Assembly (NCBI GenBank): GCA_964200075.2
Contig: CAXNAA020000085.1
Coordinates: 1 to 29,245, forward strand
Direction of reading: 5' to 3'
Origin: Sphacelaria rigidula
Taxonomy: Eukaryota; Phaeophyceae; Sphacelariales
DNA length: 29,245 bases
Shown in pieces: positions 1 through 9,119 of the stretch. The translations under genes and the position numbers were made by a program. The notes beneath the pieces were generated by a model, which was not told the origin of the DNA, did no database searches, and was given only the letters and a program-made list of their open reading frames with translations. Numbering within the stretch: the first letter of the stretch is position 1; the number at the start of each line of letters is the position of its first letter.

Positions 1-178
1 GTGATCGGTGTACCACGATACCGAAGAGAAGCGGGTAAGATGCAGTGGAAAATGCGACTCCGTATTGCCCACGATGCCCATCTGTGTGTACGCAGATCTT
101 GATACGAACAAAATATGCGGCTATGTCACCGTGACGTGAATACTGATATGCGACAAATTCTCGTGTGTTCGAAAGCAG

Positions 179-1125
179 GCCGAGCGCAAACCCCCCAGCA
201 AGCCCACGCTTCAAAAGTACGTGGGTATAGTTACCAACTTCAAGGAGGCGGGGATGAATGTGCTCATGGACGTGACCTACCTCAACGACCGGGATGACAA
301 ACACTCGGACCTCTCCGCCTTCAAGAATGCTCGCGTCCATGTTACACTGAAGATGCTCCAACGACCGGAGTTTCAGAAGGCCAACGAGACTGAACAAGAA
401 GTGTACATCCTGCGGCTCGCCAGGCAAGTGTGCCGCAGAAAAATACACGCGAAGTGTTTTCCTGTGATGGTTTCCCCCCCCCCCAGGCCCCCCCTTCCCC
501 AACCCATTGGCCCCGTACATGTAGGAGCAGGTGGCGAGGGATGCACCTTATTGTTGAACTATGTCGATGACAGGATGAGGGTCGTACCGCACTCCCAGGA
601 AGCGTTCGAAACGAGCTTCATGAGTGACATGTCGAAGTAAAGCGAGGACCGCAAAGACGGATCATTTGTGCCGCGATGCTGCGCCGGCGTCGTTCACAGT
701 GCATGTGTCGTCACACACGAACAGATTTCTTCGCTTGGACTGTCCTTTATCCGCAGATACCGTAGACACAGCGAGCGACAGAGACCACCGCCCTCCCCTG
801 CGACCCATTTGGTGGCTTTTGCACATGTGCTGCGTCTGCAACCCATTTGGTGGCTTTTGCACATGTGACATGAGGAATGAAACACCAGATGCTCGCCCTA
901 TCGTTATGCCATACACGAATGCACTCCGCCGTCACTGATTCCCATCTCCTACGCGCGCCGCATCTTACTTCCCTACCGCATCATTAGCGAGTTCATTACG
1001 CACATGGTCAACCTCACGGATAAAGAGGCTAAGGCGCTCGACGAATGTGCCAAAGATGTCGGACTCCAAGTGTCCAAAGTAGAGGCTATCGCTCCTCGAC
1101 AGGATTGGTCCGCATCTTTTCGAAC
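179..1125 (+). CDS. N-terminal exons 1-3 of the SET-like gene, family not recognised
   Basis: Exon 179-423 begins after a GAAAGCAG acceptor and reads through GIVTNFKEAGMNVLMDV and TLKMLQRPEFQKANETEQE. Exon 574-636 encodes MRVVPHSQEAFETSFMSDM. Exon 889-1125 encodes SYARRILLPYRIISEF followed by a Lys/Asp/Glu-rich helix-like segment. The phases fit: 2 to 2 at 423/574 (AG joins G to give Arg) and 2 to 2 at 636/889. The frame has a TGA upstream of position 179, so an acceptor there is needed. A GTAAG donor at 35 may end an earlier exon, but I could not find an open frame for it. I do not recognise a family and assign no function. Confidence 0.55.
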
Positions 1126-4100
1126 GTGAGTCCGTCCGCAGTAATATCTATTGACCGTATCAATCTTACCGTTGCCATTCATACGAAGAGCTGAGTAGGT
1201 ATGTACCAAGGTTCTGTTCGGTAGGGGAGGGTTCTTCGTACGCCCAAGGGTATTTTCCAGCGTCAGCATCGTTTCCGACAGTTATGAGAGGTCGAGGTCG
1301 TTCTGCACGGATACGAGGTGCCGGTATTGATGTGTCCGGTTCTCGGAAAGCAAGCGGCCACCGTGCCTGCGGATATAACTGGAGCCTGCTTTCACATGCA
1401 CGCGAAACTCTTTATATTTGGCAGGATCATGTGGAAGGCGATGTACAAGGAACAGCCGTACAAGTTCGAAGTCGACCGCACCACACTCGAAAAGGCAGTC
1501 GACAAATACAAGGAGAAGGTTCCCGCGGGCATGAAGGCATCGGAAGACTACGTGGCCACGATACGCAGTCAACCACACCAGATGTTTTCAACGGTACGTC
1601 GATCATAAAATAAATAAAAGTAACCGCATCCCAAAATACATTTGCAGAGATTTTGTGCAAGGCTCTGCAGAAGGCAGACGGTAATGCCAAAAATAGCGCA
1701 GGAGCCGGTTGGGCTGACAATTGGAACGCGTACGGTAGAAACAAGGAGGAGGAGGGATTTGCTTGTGCGCCTGCTGACGCAAAAGAAAATATGAAGGTCA
1801 ATGACAAACCGCTCCATTTCCCCTCGCCCAACAGGCGATGGATTTGGATTACGGCATGAAACCGGCTCTGCAGATCTACGAGAAAAAGATCAAAGAGGCG
1901 GGAGAACGAGCAGCCAATGCGATCTCCTTGTACCTCGAGGAGGCGAAGAAGAGCGAGGAGAAAACTAAGGCGCTAGACTCGGCGAAGCTAGCAGCAGAAT
2001 CTGCCGAGAAGACGGCAACTCTCCAAAAACAGGCGAACGACGACGCGGCGAAGGTAACGCCGGCGGCATCGACGACAGCCCAATCTGCCGATACAAGTCA
2101 ATCGACCGCTACGACCGAGACGCTACGTAGCACAGATACAGCATCGACGTCGCCACCCGCCAGCACCGACTCATCCGCGAAATCAACCCCTACGCCAAGC
2201 GCTTCAGAAACGACCACCGTTTCCAGTACATCCAAAGGTGAAGGTGAGATATCTTCTGGCGAGTCATGCTACGATAGAGGGGGGGGGGGGGGGTGAATTT
2301 TGGGCCATTTATCCCGCGAAATCCCACTTGGAATCGTCGTACAAAGCAGCAACGAATGCTCAAACGCGCGGGCCTCTAATTAATAACGCTCTCTCATACT
2401 GCTTCACGCTGCTCCGCCAGTGTCTTCCGTCACCTGACACAACTGTGAGCCCATATTTTCGTGGAATCAAACACCCCCCAATATGATAGCGCGTGCCTGG
2501 CGAGCGAGTAGGTTTCGAAAATATGCTGGAGGGGAGTGTTGTTTCATCTGGAGTCTGACGTTTCTTCCTCGAACAGTATTGTACATTAGATCGGACAAGC
2601 GCAGCACCGCGCAAACATAGGAGTTGGCCCCGGTTACTAACGCGAACGGGATGTTGTGCCCGCTGCATCCCTACGATGTGGCTGGCAGACAAGAATAAAG
2701 GCGGGTCGGCCAAGGCGAGCGCACCGCGGAGGTCGAAGAGGAAGAGGGAGTCCGCCGCCCCCGTCATTACCGCTGCGAAGAAGCACAGCGATCGGCTGGC
2801 GAAGTTGAGGTGAGGAACGCCTCTCGCTGCAGGATCGACGGCGCATTAAGTGCATAAACGACAAGGGGTGTTACTGACTACTGTCGGTCGACGTCGGCAT
2901 ACCAAATCTGTATGGTAATCACATATCATATACAATACTGTAGTGGTAGAAACCCTGTCGCACCTCTTGATGTCGTTACGCAGATCAATGTTTTTGTGTG
3001 TATCCGACCGGGGTGAGGGTCCATCAACATTGCACGAGATTTCGGGGATGACTAACCCCCCGGCTCCGCACATCTTTTGATTGTGATCCTGTTCCTCCCG
3101 CCCTATGCACTCGACCTTTCATCTACCAGGACTGCTGTGACGAAGTCCTTTGTGCAGGACTTGGTGAATCCGGGGGCGGAGAAAGAGCGCAAAATGCCAT
3201 GCTCTCACGAGGCAATGCTTTGCTTTTTTAACGCGGCATCAGACAGTGGAATCCTGAAGGACGATCCCACATCGGCAGGAAAACTGAGGGCGGTCATCAG
3301 CGCCCTGGCCGCTAATATTCACTGCTCGGGCACCCTCATCATTGCGATGGAGAAAATCTGGACGGTCAACGTCCCCCACATCAGAGGTGGGTTTTAGCGA
3401 TGTTCTCTCTACACGGGATCTTTCAAATTGGGGATGGATCATTTATTGTGGATGAGAATCCCTGAGGATTAAAATCTTCGTATCCACACCAATCTTCGAA
3501 ATACGGTTCCATTTCTTCACCTACTGATAGCTATTGACAACTGCTAAACGCTATATAAATTTGGATTTCGATCACCGAAATGTCGGGGCCCTAGGTGGAA
3601 AAAACAAGTTTGAGGAATTTCAGGTGTTCGAACGGACGCCAAAACTGTTCTCAAGTTGTTTTCCCACCTAGGACCCCAACATTTCGGTGATCGAAATCCA
3701 ATTTTATATAGCGTGCAGCAGTTGTCAATAGCTATCAGTAGGTGAAGAAATGGAACCGTATTTCGAAGATTTGGTGTGGATACGAAGATTTTAATCCTCA
3801 GGGATTCTCATCCCTAATAAATGATCCATCCCCAATTTGTGAGATCCCGTGTTTGTTAATGTTCCAGAGGCAGCACTTGAAATCGCGTGCGGTGAAGTAG
3901 GCACACCTTCACTGTTGTCGATAATGCCGATGTGATTAGAGCGCATTCACCCCAGACACCCACAGACCCAGCGCTGCTGAAGTGGACGGAAATCATGTTT
4001 GGATACCGTTGGTCGCCGTACAGATCCTGCATTCCGAAAGCAATGACGCACTCCGGTGCGAGTTCCTCGATGTTTGATACCCTTTCAAGCCGTTTTGTAT

Positions 4101-5550
4101 CGACTAACGCCGCCGATGACGTCCATCTTGCCGGCATCACAGGTTCTCCAGAACAGGAGATGCTGTTTTGGTGACGGGCGCAGACCGACAAAGCTTGGCT
4201 GATGCCGTCCTGAGTGCAGGCCGAACCATCATCACCGTCGTCTCCGACGATACCAAGGAGGCTGAGGTTTCTAGAGTGCTGGACGCAGCATGCGAGCAGG
4301 CACTTCAGGGTGGACAGTTCGCTCAACTGACTCAACCGCCGAAACGGGTTGGGCCAAGTCGCCTGCCGAAGTGCGTCCCAACCTCGAACTACTCAAAGTC
4401 TATCCTGGCTCAAGAGCAAACCATCGACATGAACATGGTCGACGACGATGAAAACGACGACGACGATGATTACGGGATGACGAAGGAAAACCAAGATTTG
4501 GCGCTCGAGGTGGCGAGGGACCATTCTCGGTTGTACGGATTGGAAATTAAGGTGACCTCTAACGGCTGTCGGGCTACGACTCATTCTTTCAATATTGCTT
4601 GTGCATATGCAAATACAGACTCCGGGGGACTATCGTAGGAAGTGTCGGAGCGACGATGGCATTAACTCGGAATACCGAGCATAGCTGCCCCCTCGAAAGC
4701 TGAAGAATAAATAGTGGTGTAAATGAATCGTGGAACACAACTGTTCCACTGATGCGGATGACACTGTCAGCACAGTCCGCGTCTGCCCCACGAAATAGTA
4801 CAATCATCGTGATTTTTTTCGATGTACTCGACAACCGGCCCGCAACTGTTCCGACTCCATCCTCACGTCTCCACTCCGAACTCTCTCGCACCCCCTCTCT
4901 GTGCTCGCACGTTTGGTCAGGAATCGAGCAGGGGAGGCCTGGGACTGTTTGCGGTAGAGGCGATGAAGCCCGAAGACTCACCGCCTATGGCGTTGATGGG
5001 TTCCTTTGTGGTGTGCGATTTGCTCCAGTTAGGGCAGGCGATGGAAATAGATGGGGTACCTAGATACGAAATGTGTAAAGCGGCTCAGTTTTCGAAGTTG
5101 TTGCAGCCATGGGAGGTGTCGAACGAGGGATCGACGTTGTACCTGGAACCCGAGCGCAGGAGCTTCCTGTATTACATGAACTCGTCCGAACCTGTCGAGG
5201 GGGACACCAATGTTGTAGCCAGCAGTGTCTTCGCCAAGGAGCACGACACCCCTGTAGTTGACCTTCAAGAAACGAAGTCGATACTGCGAAACAGCATCGA
5301 AGGCATAATGTTCAAAGTCACACGCCCTATTGGTAAGGGGGAGGAGTTACTCTGCCAATATCCAATTTTCGAGGGGAAGGCGGATGTGGAGGGTGCTGGT
5401 TCCCAGGACGGTTCGCCCAATAGAGACGTGGTAGACGGTACGGTTGATGACGAGAGGACACGGGGCGGCGAGGAAGAGTCGAAAGGCGACGACGGTAGTT
5501 CAGACGGTGGTGCGGATGATGATCACGACCTCGATTATGTCCCATCATGA
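179..5550 (+). CDS. Multi-exon SET-like / methyltransferase-fold-like protein (5' end unresolved)
   Basis: Proposed exons: 179-423, 574-636, 889-1125, 1291-1593, 1650-1796, 1835-2243, 2689-2809, 3130-3386, 3868-3896, 3940-4061, 4143-4551, 4921-5550 (stop TGA 5548-5550). Except at the exon 3/4 junction, every junction keeps the reading frame. In order the product has: an unrecognised N-terminal part; a Lys/Glu/Ala-rich coiled-coil-like stretch (about 1850-2040); a Ser/Thr/Ala/Pro linker (2050-2235); a basic patch RRSKRKRE, possibly an NLS (about 2715-2740); a segment spaced like a Rossmann methyltransferase (4156-4300); an acidic run DDDENDDDDD (about 4441-4470); a SET-like domain (4921-5365); and an acidic tail. 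A SET domain would suggest a protein-lysine methyltransferase in chromatin, which is inference. An alternative is two genes, the second starting at ATG 2676, which is in frame with exon 7. The join is favoured because phase 1 matches phase 1 across intron 2244-2688 and a TACTAAC branch-like site precedes the acceptor. I am confident of coding exons and less so of the gene boundaries. Confidence 0.7.
424..573 (+). other. GC-AG intron in the SET-like gene
   Basis: The exon ends CCAG and is followed by GCAAGT, the classical GC-type donor context; the acceptor is GATGACAG at 573. Phase 2 matches on both sides and restores an Arg codon. A GT two codons later (428-429) would leave the next exon out of frame. 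The intron includes an 11-C homopolymer (474-484). Confidence 0.5.
803..867 (+). repeat. Exact 27-bp tandem repeat inside an intron
   Basis: The 27 bases at 803-829 (starting ACCCATTTGGTGG, ending CACATGTG) recur identically at 841-867, a period of 38. They lie in intron 637-888 of the SET-like gene, just upstream of its acceptor. Confidence 0.9.
1291..2243 (+). CDS. Middle exons 4-6 of the SET-like gene (charged, coiled-coil-like)
   Basis: Exon 1291-1593 (101 codons) encodes VVLHGYEVPVLMCPVLGK and a Lys/Glu-rich end. Intron 1594-1649 is 56 nt. Exon 1650-1796 starts after an AGAG acceptor pair, where only the second AG keeps frame. Intron 1797-1834 is 38 nt. Exon 1835-2243 encodes MDLDYGMKPALQIYEKKIKE, then a Glu/Lys/Ala-rich helix and a low-complexity Ser/Thr/Ala/Pro stretch typical of a disordered linker. 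The frame could also run on to a TGA through a 15-G tract, ending at 2296, but the GAAG|GTGAGA donor at 2244 gives a phase-1 join to the exon at 2689. Confidence 0.65.
2244..2688 (+). other. Intron between the two halves of the SET-like gene, or intergenic spacer
   Basis: There are 445 bases without convincing coding sequence. The stretch starts GTGAGA, holds a 15-G run (2279-2293), carries a TACTAAC-like branch sequence (about 2635-2641) and ends GGCTGGCAG. If the upstream gene instead ends at TGA 2294-2296, this stretch would contain its 3' end and the promoter of a second gene starting at ATG 2676. Confidence 0.5.
2689..4551 (+). CDS. Exons 7-11 of the SET-like gene: basic patch and methyltransferase-fold-like segment
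   Basis: Exons are 2689-2809, 3130-3386, 3868-3896 (29 nt), 3940-4061 and 4143-4551, with phases 1-2-1-0-2-0 agreeing at each junction. Exon 7 carries a Lys/Arg-rich patch. Exon 8 encodes SHEAMLCFFNAASDSGILKD. Exons 10-11 give IPLVAVQIL, a charged gap, then GDAVLVTGADRQSLADAVL, GRTIITVVSDD and a Glu-rich helix. This follows the spacing of class I SAM methyltransferases of the DNA type (GD-VLDP-GSGTT-AA---GR-xIGVE-D), but the DPF-GSGTT residues are replaced. No catalytic DPPY/NPPY-type motif is visible, so any such domain is probably inactive or very divergent. An acidic run follows and leads into the SET-like exon. Confidence 0.65.
3411..3852. mobile_element. Foldback element (MITE-like) in an intron of the SET-like gene
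   Basis: Two arms of about 205 bp (3411-3616 and 3648-3852) are near-perfect inverted copies around a spacer of about 30 bp. The outer ends read ACACGGGATCT and AGATCCCGTGT. Arm differences are scattered substitutions and small indels. No open reading frame lies inside. The element nearly fills the 481-nt intron 3387-3867, from 24 bp after the donor to 15 bp before the acceptor. I see no clear target-site duplication. The structure fits a non-autonomous foldback DNA transposon, but the family cannot be named from sequence alone. Confidence 0.85.
4921..5550 (+). CDS. SET-like domain exon and acidic C-terminus
   Basis: The exon begins after TTTGGTCAG and joins in phase 0 to the exon ending at 4551 (...YGLEIK + ESSRGG). 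SET landmarks are: an RGGLGLFAVEAM start, like the GRGLFA entry strand (4930-4960); YYMNSSEPVEGDTNVV (5170-5217) where SET domains usually have NHSxxPN; and an IxGIMFKVTRPIGKGEEL-like end followed by CQY (5302-5361), matching the IxxGEEL-xxxY close. The usual NH pair reads NS, so substrate or SAM handling may be altered. After the domain there is a long Asp/Glu/Gly/Ser tail. The stop TGA is at 5548-5550. I call the SET-like fold with fair confidence. Enzyme activity is not shown. Confidence 0.72.
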   Translation, partial: ESSRGGLGLFAVEAMKPEDSPPMALMGSFVVCDLLQLGQAMEIDGVPRYEMCKAAQFSKLLQPWEVSNEGSTLYLEPERRSFLYYMNSSEPVEGDTNVVASSVFAKEHDTPVVDLQETKSILRNSIEGIMFKVTRPIGKGEELLCQYPIFEGKADVEGAGSQDGSPNRDVVDGTVDDERTRGGEEESKGDDGSSDGGADDDHDLDYVPS

Positions 5551-6433
5551 ACGGGATATCCGCCCCCGTGCGATTTGGCTTTTCATGTCGACTTTTTAGT
5601 AACGCAGACATCATTCGTGATCCTCAGGTGATGTTCGTGTGTTGGGCACTTGTTGAACGTCTTCGAGTGGTGGTTGCCTGCCGCCATTCCAGACTTCGTT
5701 GTTGTGTAGGCGTCGATGAATCAACAACGTCGAAGACGACGGCCGCGATAATGCAGGAAATGATGAACGTTTGATTCTGTCGTAGCGGGTGTTACCCTAA
5801 TCCTTGGGAGGGGGGGGGGGGGCATTCGCCGCTAAATGCGTGATCTGCACAGAAAAAAAGGTTAGTTTTTGCTCGAAAATGGGAACTAGCACGATATTCC
5901 CTCGCGACACAACGGGTTGATTCGGAAGACTATCGCTTGCACGTTTCTGGACTGAGGGGTGGTGCTCCGTGAGCGACAGCGGCTACTTGATTCCCGGGAC
6001 GGTTTCAAGACTACTCCGCGTGTCTTGTCGGGAACACTTCGCGAAATTTGTCCTCTTACGGCTGTGTACTATCCACACGAAAACAAGGGTGACGAAGACA
6101 TTTTTACACATGTAGTGAACTCAAACAGTTCCCGCGCCTACATTCTCCCCTAATGTCCCAAGCGAGCGTTTTCGCGTGAAGTAGAGAAATGTCAACATTT
6201 TCAATGGCAGGATTTTGCACCAATGTACGAGATAAGCGTTGTGTCCATTAATGATGCAGGCACAGGCAGGCACAACCCGCCGCAGAAAGCCTTGAAAAGC
6301 CTACTCTCAATCGCACCATCCACTCTCAATCTCACGAAACTACTGTTTTTATTGGTATTTTCGGTGGACCGACTCCATCCTGATCATACAAGCCAAGAGT
6401 TACTTTTTTTTTATTCCACCCACTCACTGCGCC

Positions 6434-6883
6434 AAAGCCGGAAAACTGTTTCTTGGACGAATCATGGTCAATATATATATTACCCTCCTGAATGGAGTCC
6501 TTACTCTGTATCGCACCCTCAACACCAACTTGGGCATAGTAGTTTGAGCACGGTCCGCTTATTTTGCCACAACTTTCAACGCTAGCACGTTCGAGTGCTC
6601 ATGGAAAAATGTTATGCGAAAAAAACGGGAAGAGGCCATCCGCAGAAAATGCTAGACTGGGGTCTGTACAGTTCGGGAGATGAAAGCGATCTCGATCATT
6701 ATTGTGAAGAATTGTGAACGTATTCATCTATCCGAATAATCACCCTTTCGTTGCAGAAAAGCCGGAAACCGGCTCTCATTGGACCGAAAACGGTCAAAAA
6801 CACCATCCTGATAAACGGGGTATCCAGTCCGTATCGCCCCAAAAACACCAACCTGGACACTGCAGTGTGAGCGCGACCTACGC
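6434..6883 (+). repeat. Divergent direct repeat pair of about 125 bp
   Basis: Segments 6434-6559 and 6757-6883 align co-linearly from AAAGCCGGAAA, through GTATCGC and AACACCAAC, to a shared end like GAGC-CG-CC. Period is about 323 bp. In the second copy a frame after a TTGCAG acceptor-like site reads PALIGPKTVKNTILINGV before a stop, so the pair may be relics of a duplicated exon. Confidence 0.55.
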
Positions 6884-7184
6884 TTCCCCCTAAATCAATC
6901 GGCGCTAGCTTTGTCAAGCACATAATAAAGAATAGTACTTGAGAAAAACTCGAAAGCTGTAACAACTGGGATTTTGAAAACTTCCGATGTTAACCACTAT
7001 ATTCAAGGTTGGAACATAACTCATCTCGTTGTATCAACGTGAAATAAAATTCGCTCGATCACAGAGGGAAGAGAGCGATCGTCTCCCTCTCCACTCCGAA
7101 GTTCTTGCGTCGGTGACTGTAAGAAGCAAATAACATGGTCCCTTATCACCGCCCAGCCCGTATATCATTTGCCGTTGAGTGCAA

Positions 7185-7780
7185 GGTCATTTTATTTCGA
7201 GATGTGGGATGGACGCCTGGTGTCCTATATTCCTCAAATAATTGTAATATAAAAGTGTTACTGGAATGACGGAAGCTACTCAGATGTGGCCATTACGGCC
7301 GGATATTATGGACAGGTTTTCGACCTACAGGTAGTTCACTTTTGGGACGTTTGAGGGACGCTTTGCATCACCCCACAGAGAGGAACCTCATCTGCTTTTC
7401 GGAGTCGATGGGCTCAGTGGTTTCGAGATTGGCCGCTGAACAAAATCCGTACGCAAAAAACGGTGCTTGCCGGCCCCCGCCAGTTTGCCTTCAACTGTGC
7501 GGAGGTCGACGCGGCTTCTGTTGCACACGGATCCTTGTCCAGCGGCTGCTCTCGAAACCTTCCGGCCGAGCGAATTTGAAGAGCAGACTAGGCTCCTTCA
7601 TGGGGTGATGCAGAATGTCCGTGGCATGTGTTGGCGATTTTCCCTGTTCAAGAATCAAAAAGTGCCTCAAACGTCCCAAAGTGAACAATCCGTGGGCCAA
7701 GAATTTGTGCGCCATGACATCCGGCCCAACTTCACGTCTTCGTGACCGACGAAGACATCTCGAAATGAGAAGATTGCGTG
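7185..7780. repeat. Large imperfect inverted repeat (foldback or inverted gene-fragment duplication)
   Basis: The left arm (about 7190-7455) and right arm (about 7510-7770) are inverted relatives. Shared anchors are TTTCGAGATGT (7195-7205 versus complement near 7757-7767), GGCCGGAT near 7299 versus ATCCGGCC near 7720, TTCACTTT-GGGACGTTTGAGG (7337-7358 versus 7662-7684) and GCATCACCCCA (7365 versus 7604). Identity is lower than in the 3411-3852 element and there are indels, one of about 45 bp. No transposase is visible. Confidence 0.65.
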
Positions 7781-8900
7781 GTATCCTTCACTGATCGTGG
7801 GGCTTTGGGGGGCCGCAGCTTGTGATATTTCTCTCGTGTACATATCATCTTGCCAGGTGCTATCAAGCACCTGTTCATCGACCATCGTGCCCGACGCACG
7901 AGAAAAAAGTTGTCTCTTGTTCAGCGTCTACAAGCGGTATGCACGATTCCTCCACCGCAGACGACACGAATATCGCCAACAAAACATTCACATCCCTCCC
8001 ACACCAGGGCACCGTGTCTCACGCACGCAATTTCATTAAGCAATCTTACTGCGACAATCAATCGACCGCAAGCCATGAGCGCTGACCCGTTGAACGCAGC
8101 ATGCCGACAGTCGCGTCAGGAAATTCATACACACGACTTCCGAAATTCCTGGTGTGTTCAAATCAGATACTGTGCATCAGGACGAACTCGCCATTCAAAT
8201 GCCTTCTTGCATTTATTCACATTTCCACCGAATATCTGTACAACTGCTACACGTCCTTTATCCCCGTTAATTCAATGCTGTGTGCAACGTTTTTCCATTT
8301 CGTGACGGGATGACAAAATCAGCACACCAACGGCTTCAGCCGCTGAAAAGCCACGGAGGTCAAGATATGAACCGGCCAACTGCATAATATTTTCCGACTG
8401 CTCACTCACACACGAAACAATCTCCCGAGTATTCACATTATTTCTCATCTTCGCGCACACCATGGAAACGTATGGAGCAACGAGTGTATCCTTTGCATGC
8501 AACGCCATCTCCCCTACACCCCCATTGAAACACACAATACAAGATCGACAAATTCCAACCTCGGCCTCCCCCGACGGCCCATGATCCGCCCATGCGCGGG
8601 TGCCCCAATAATGCCGCCATTTGCTTTCGCTCATTCTCTTGGCGACAGCCCCTAAGGGTCGTAAAGTGTCCTCGTCAGACTTTCCCAGATGTGGTTGGTC
8701 AATGACTTACAAATATGACCAGCTACCATATTATCACTCTCTTTTTCACCACAGTCAAACTCACTTGGTAAAAAGACGCAAAAAACCACTGAATCAAGGA
8801 TGAAAGAAATACAAAATAATGAAGCCCTTTGGTTTGTGAATCCTATAATTATGACTTCAATCACTAGCGCTTCGAAATAAAAAAAAAACACTTCCGGCCG

Positions 8901-9119
8901 TCACGAAGTTGACTCGGCCAACGCTTTCTCGTACAGTTTCTTTTGCTTGTCCCACTCTTTTTTGAGCTTTTTGATGGCACTTTTGCTCAACGGCTCTCCT
9001 GCCTTGTCCGTTGTAGGCACGCCGTCATCATCAAACGCCGAGTACAGGTCGGTCTGGGACAAGAACATATCCTGTGGTTTCACCTTCTTTTTCGCCGCCT
9101 TCTCCGCCGCCTGACGTGC
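8901..9119 (-). CDS. QARS: QARS exon 15: cysteinyl-tRNA-synthetase-like C-terminal tail
   Basis: Encodes 72 residues: an Ala/Lys-rich linker ([12 protein letters not shown]), then [38 protein letters not shown] and a Lys-rich helix, ending at TGA 8901-8903. In animal cytosolic cysteinyl-tRNA synthetase the very C-terminus has the same order: MFLSETDKYSKFD, then PTHD-GKELSK, then KKLKK. Phase 0 at both sides of intron 9120-9429 attaches it to the GlnRS end (KSRKEEQ). The alternative is that it belongs to another transcript, but no upstream cysteinyl-tRNA synthetase exons are present on this strand. Confidence 0.88.
   Translation of the reverse strand, partial: ARQAAEKAAKKKVKPQDMFLSQTDLYSAFDDDGVPTTDKAGEPLSKSAIKKLKKEWDKQKKLYEKALAESTS

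Larger units (their letters stand above)
5551..8900. other. Convergent intergenic region between the SET-like gene and QARS
   Basis: This is about 3.35 kb between two stop codons that face each other. It contains a 12-G run (5811-5822), a divergent direct duplication (6434-6559 and 6757-6883) and a large imperfect inverted repeat (about 7185-7780). The longest open frames have unremarkable composition, and no protein family was recognised. The 3' ends of both transcripts should lie here, but I could not fix poly(A) sites. Confidence 0.6.

Noticed and set aside
1284-1613. Plus-strand frame starting MRGRGRSARIRGAG
   Set aside because: An Arg/Gly/Gln-rich shadow of the better frame (VVLHGYEVPVLM...), which has balanced composition and spliced continuity.
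5959-6585. Two plus-strand open frames downstream of the SET-like gene
   Set aside because: No recognisable family. One overlaps a diverged repeat copy, and there is no start or splice context to support them.
8901-9083. A separate cysteinyl-tRNA synthetase gene
   Set aside because: Only the tail is present. The upstream minus-strand exons are all glutaminyl-tRNA synthetase and join in frame.
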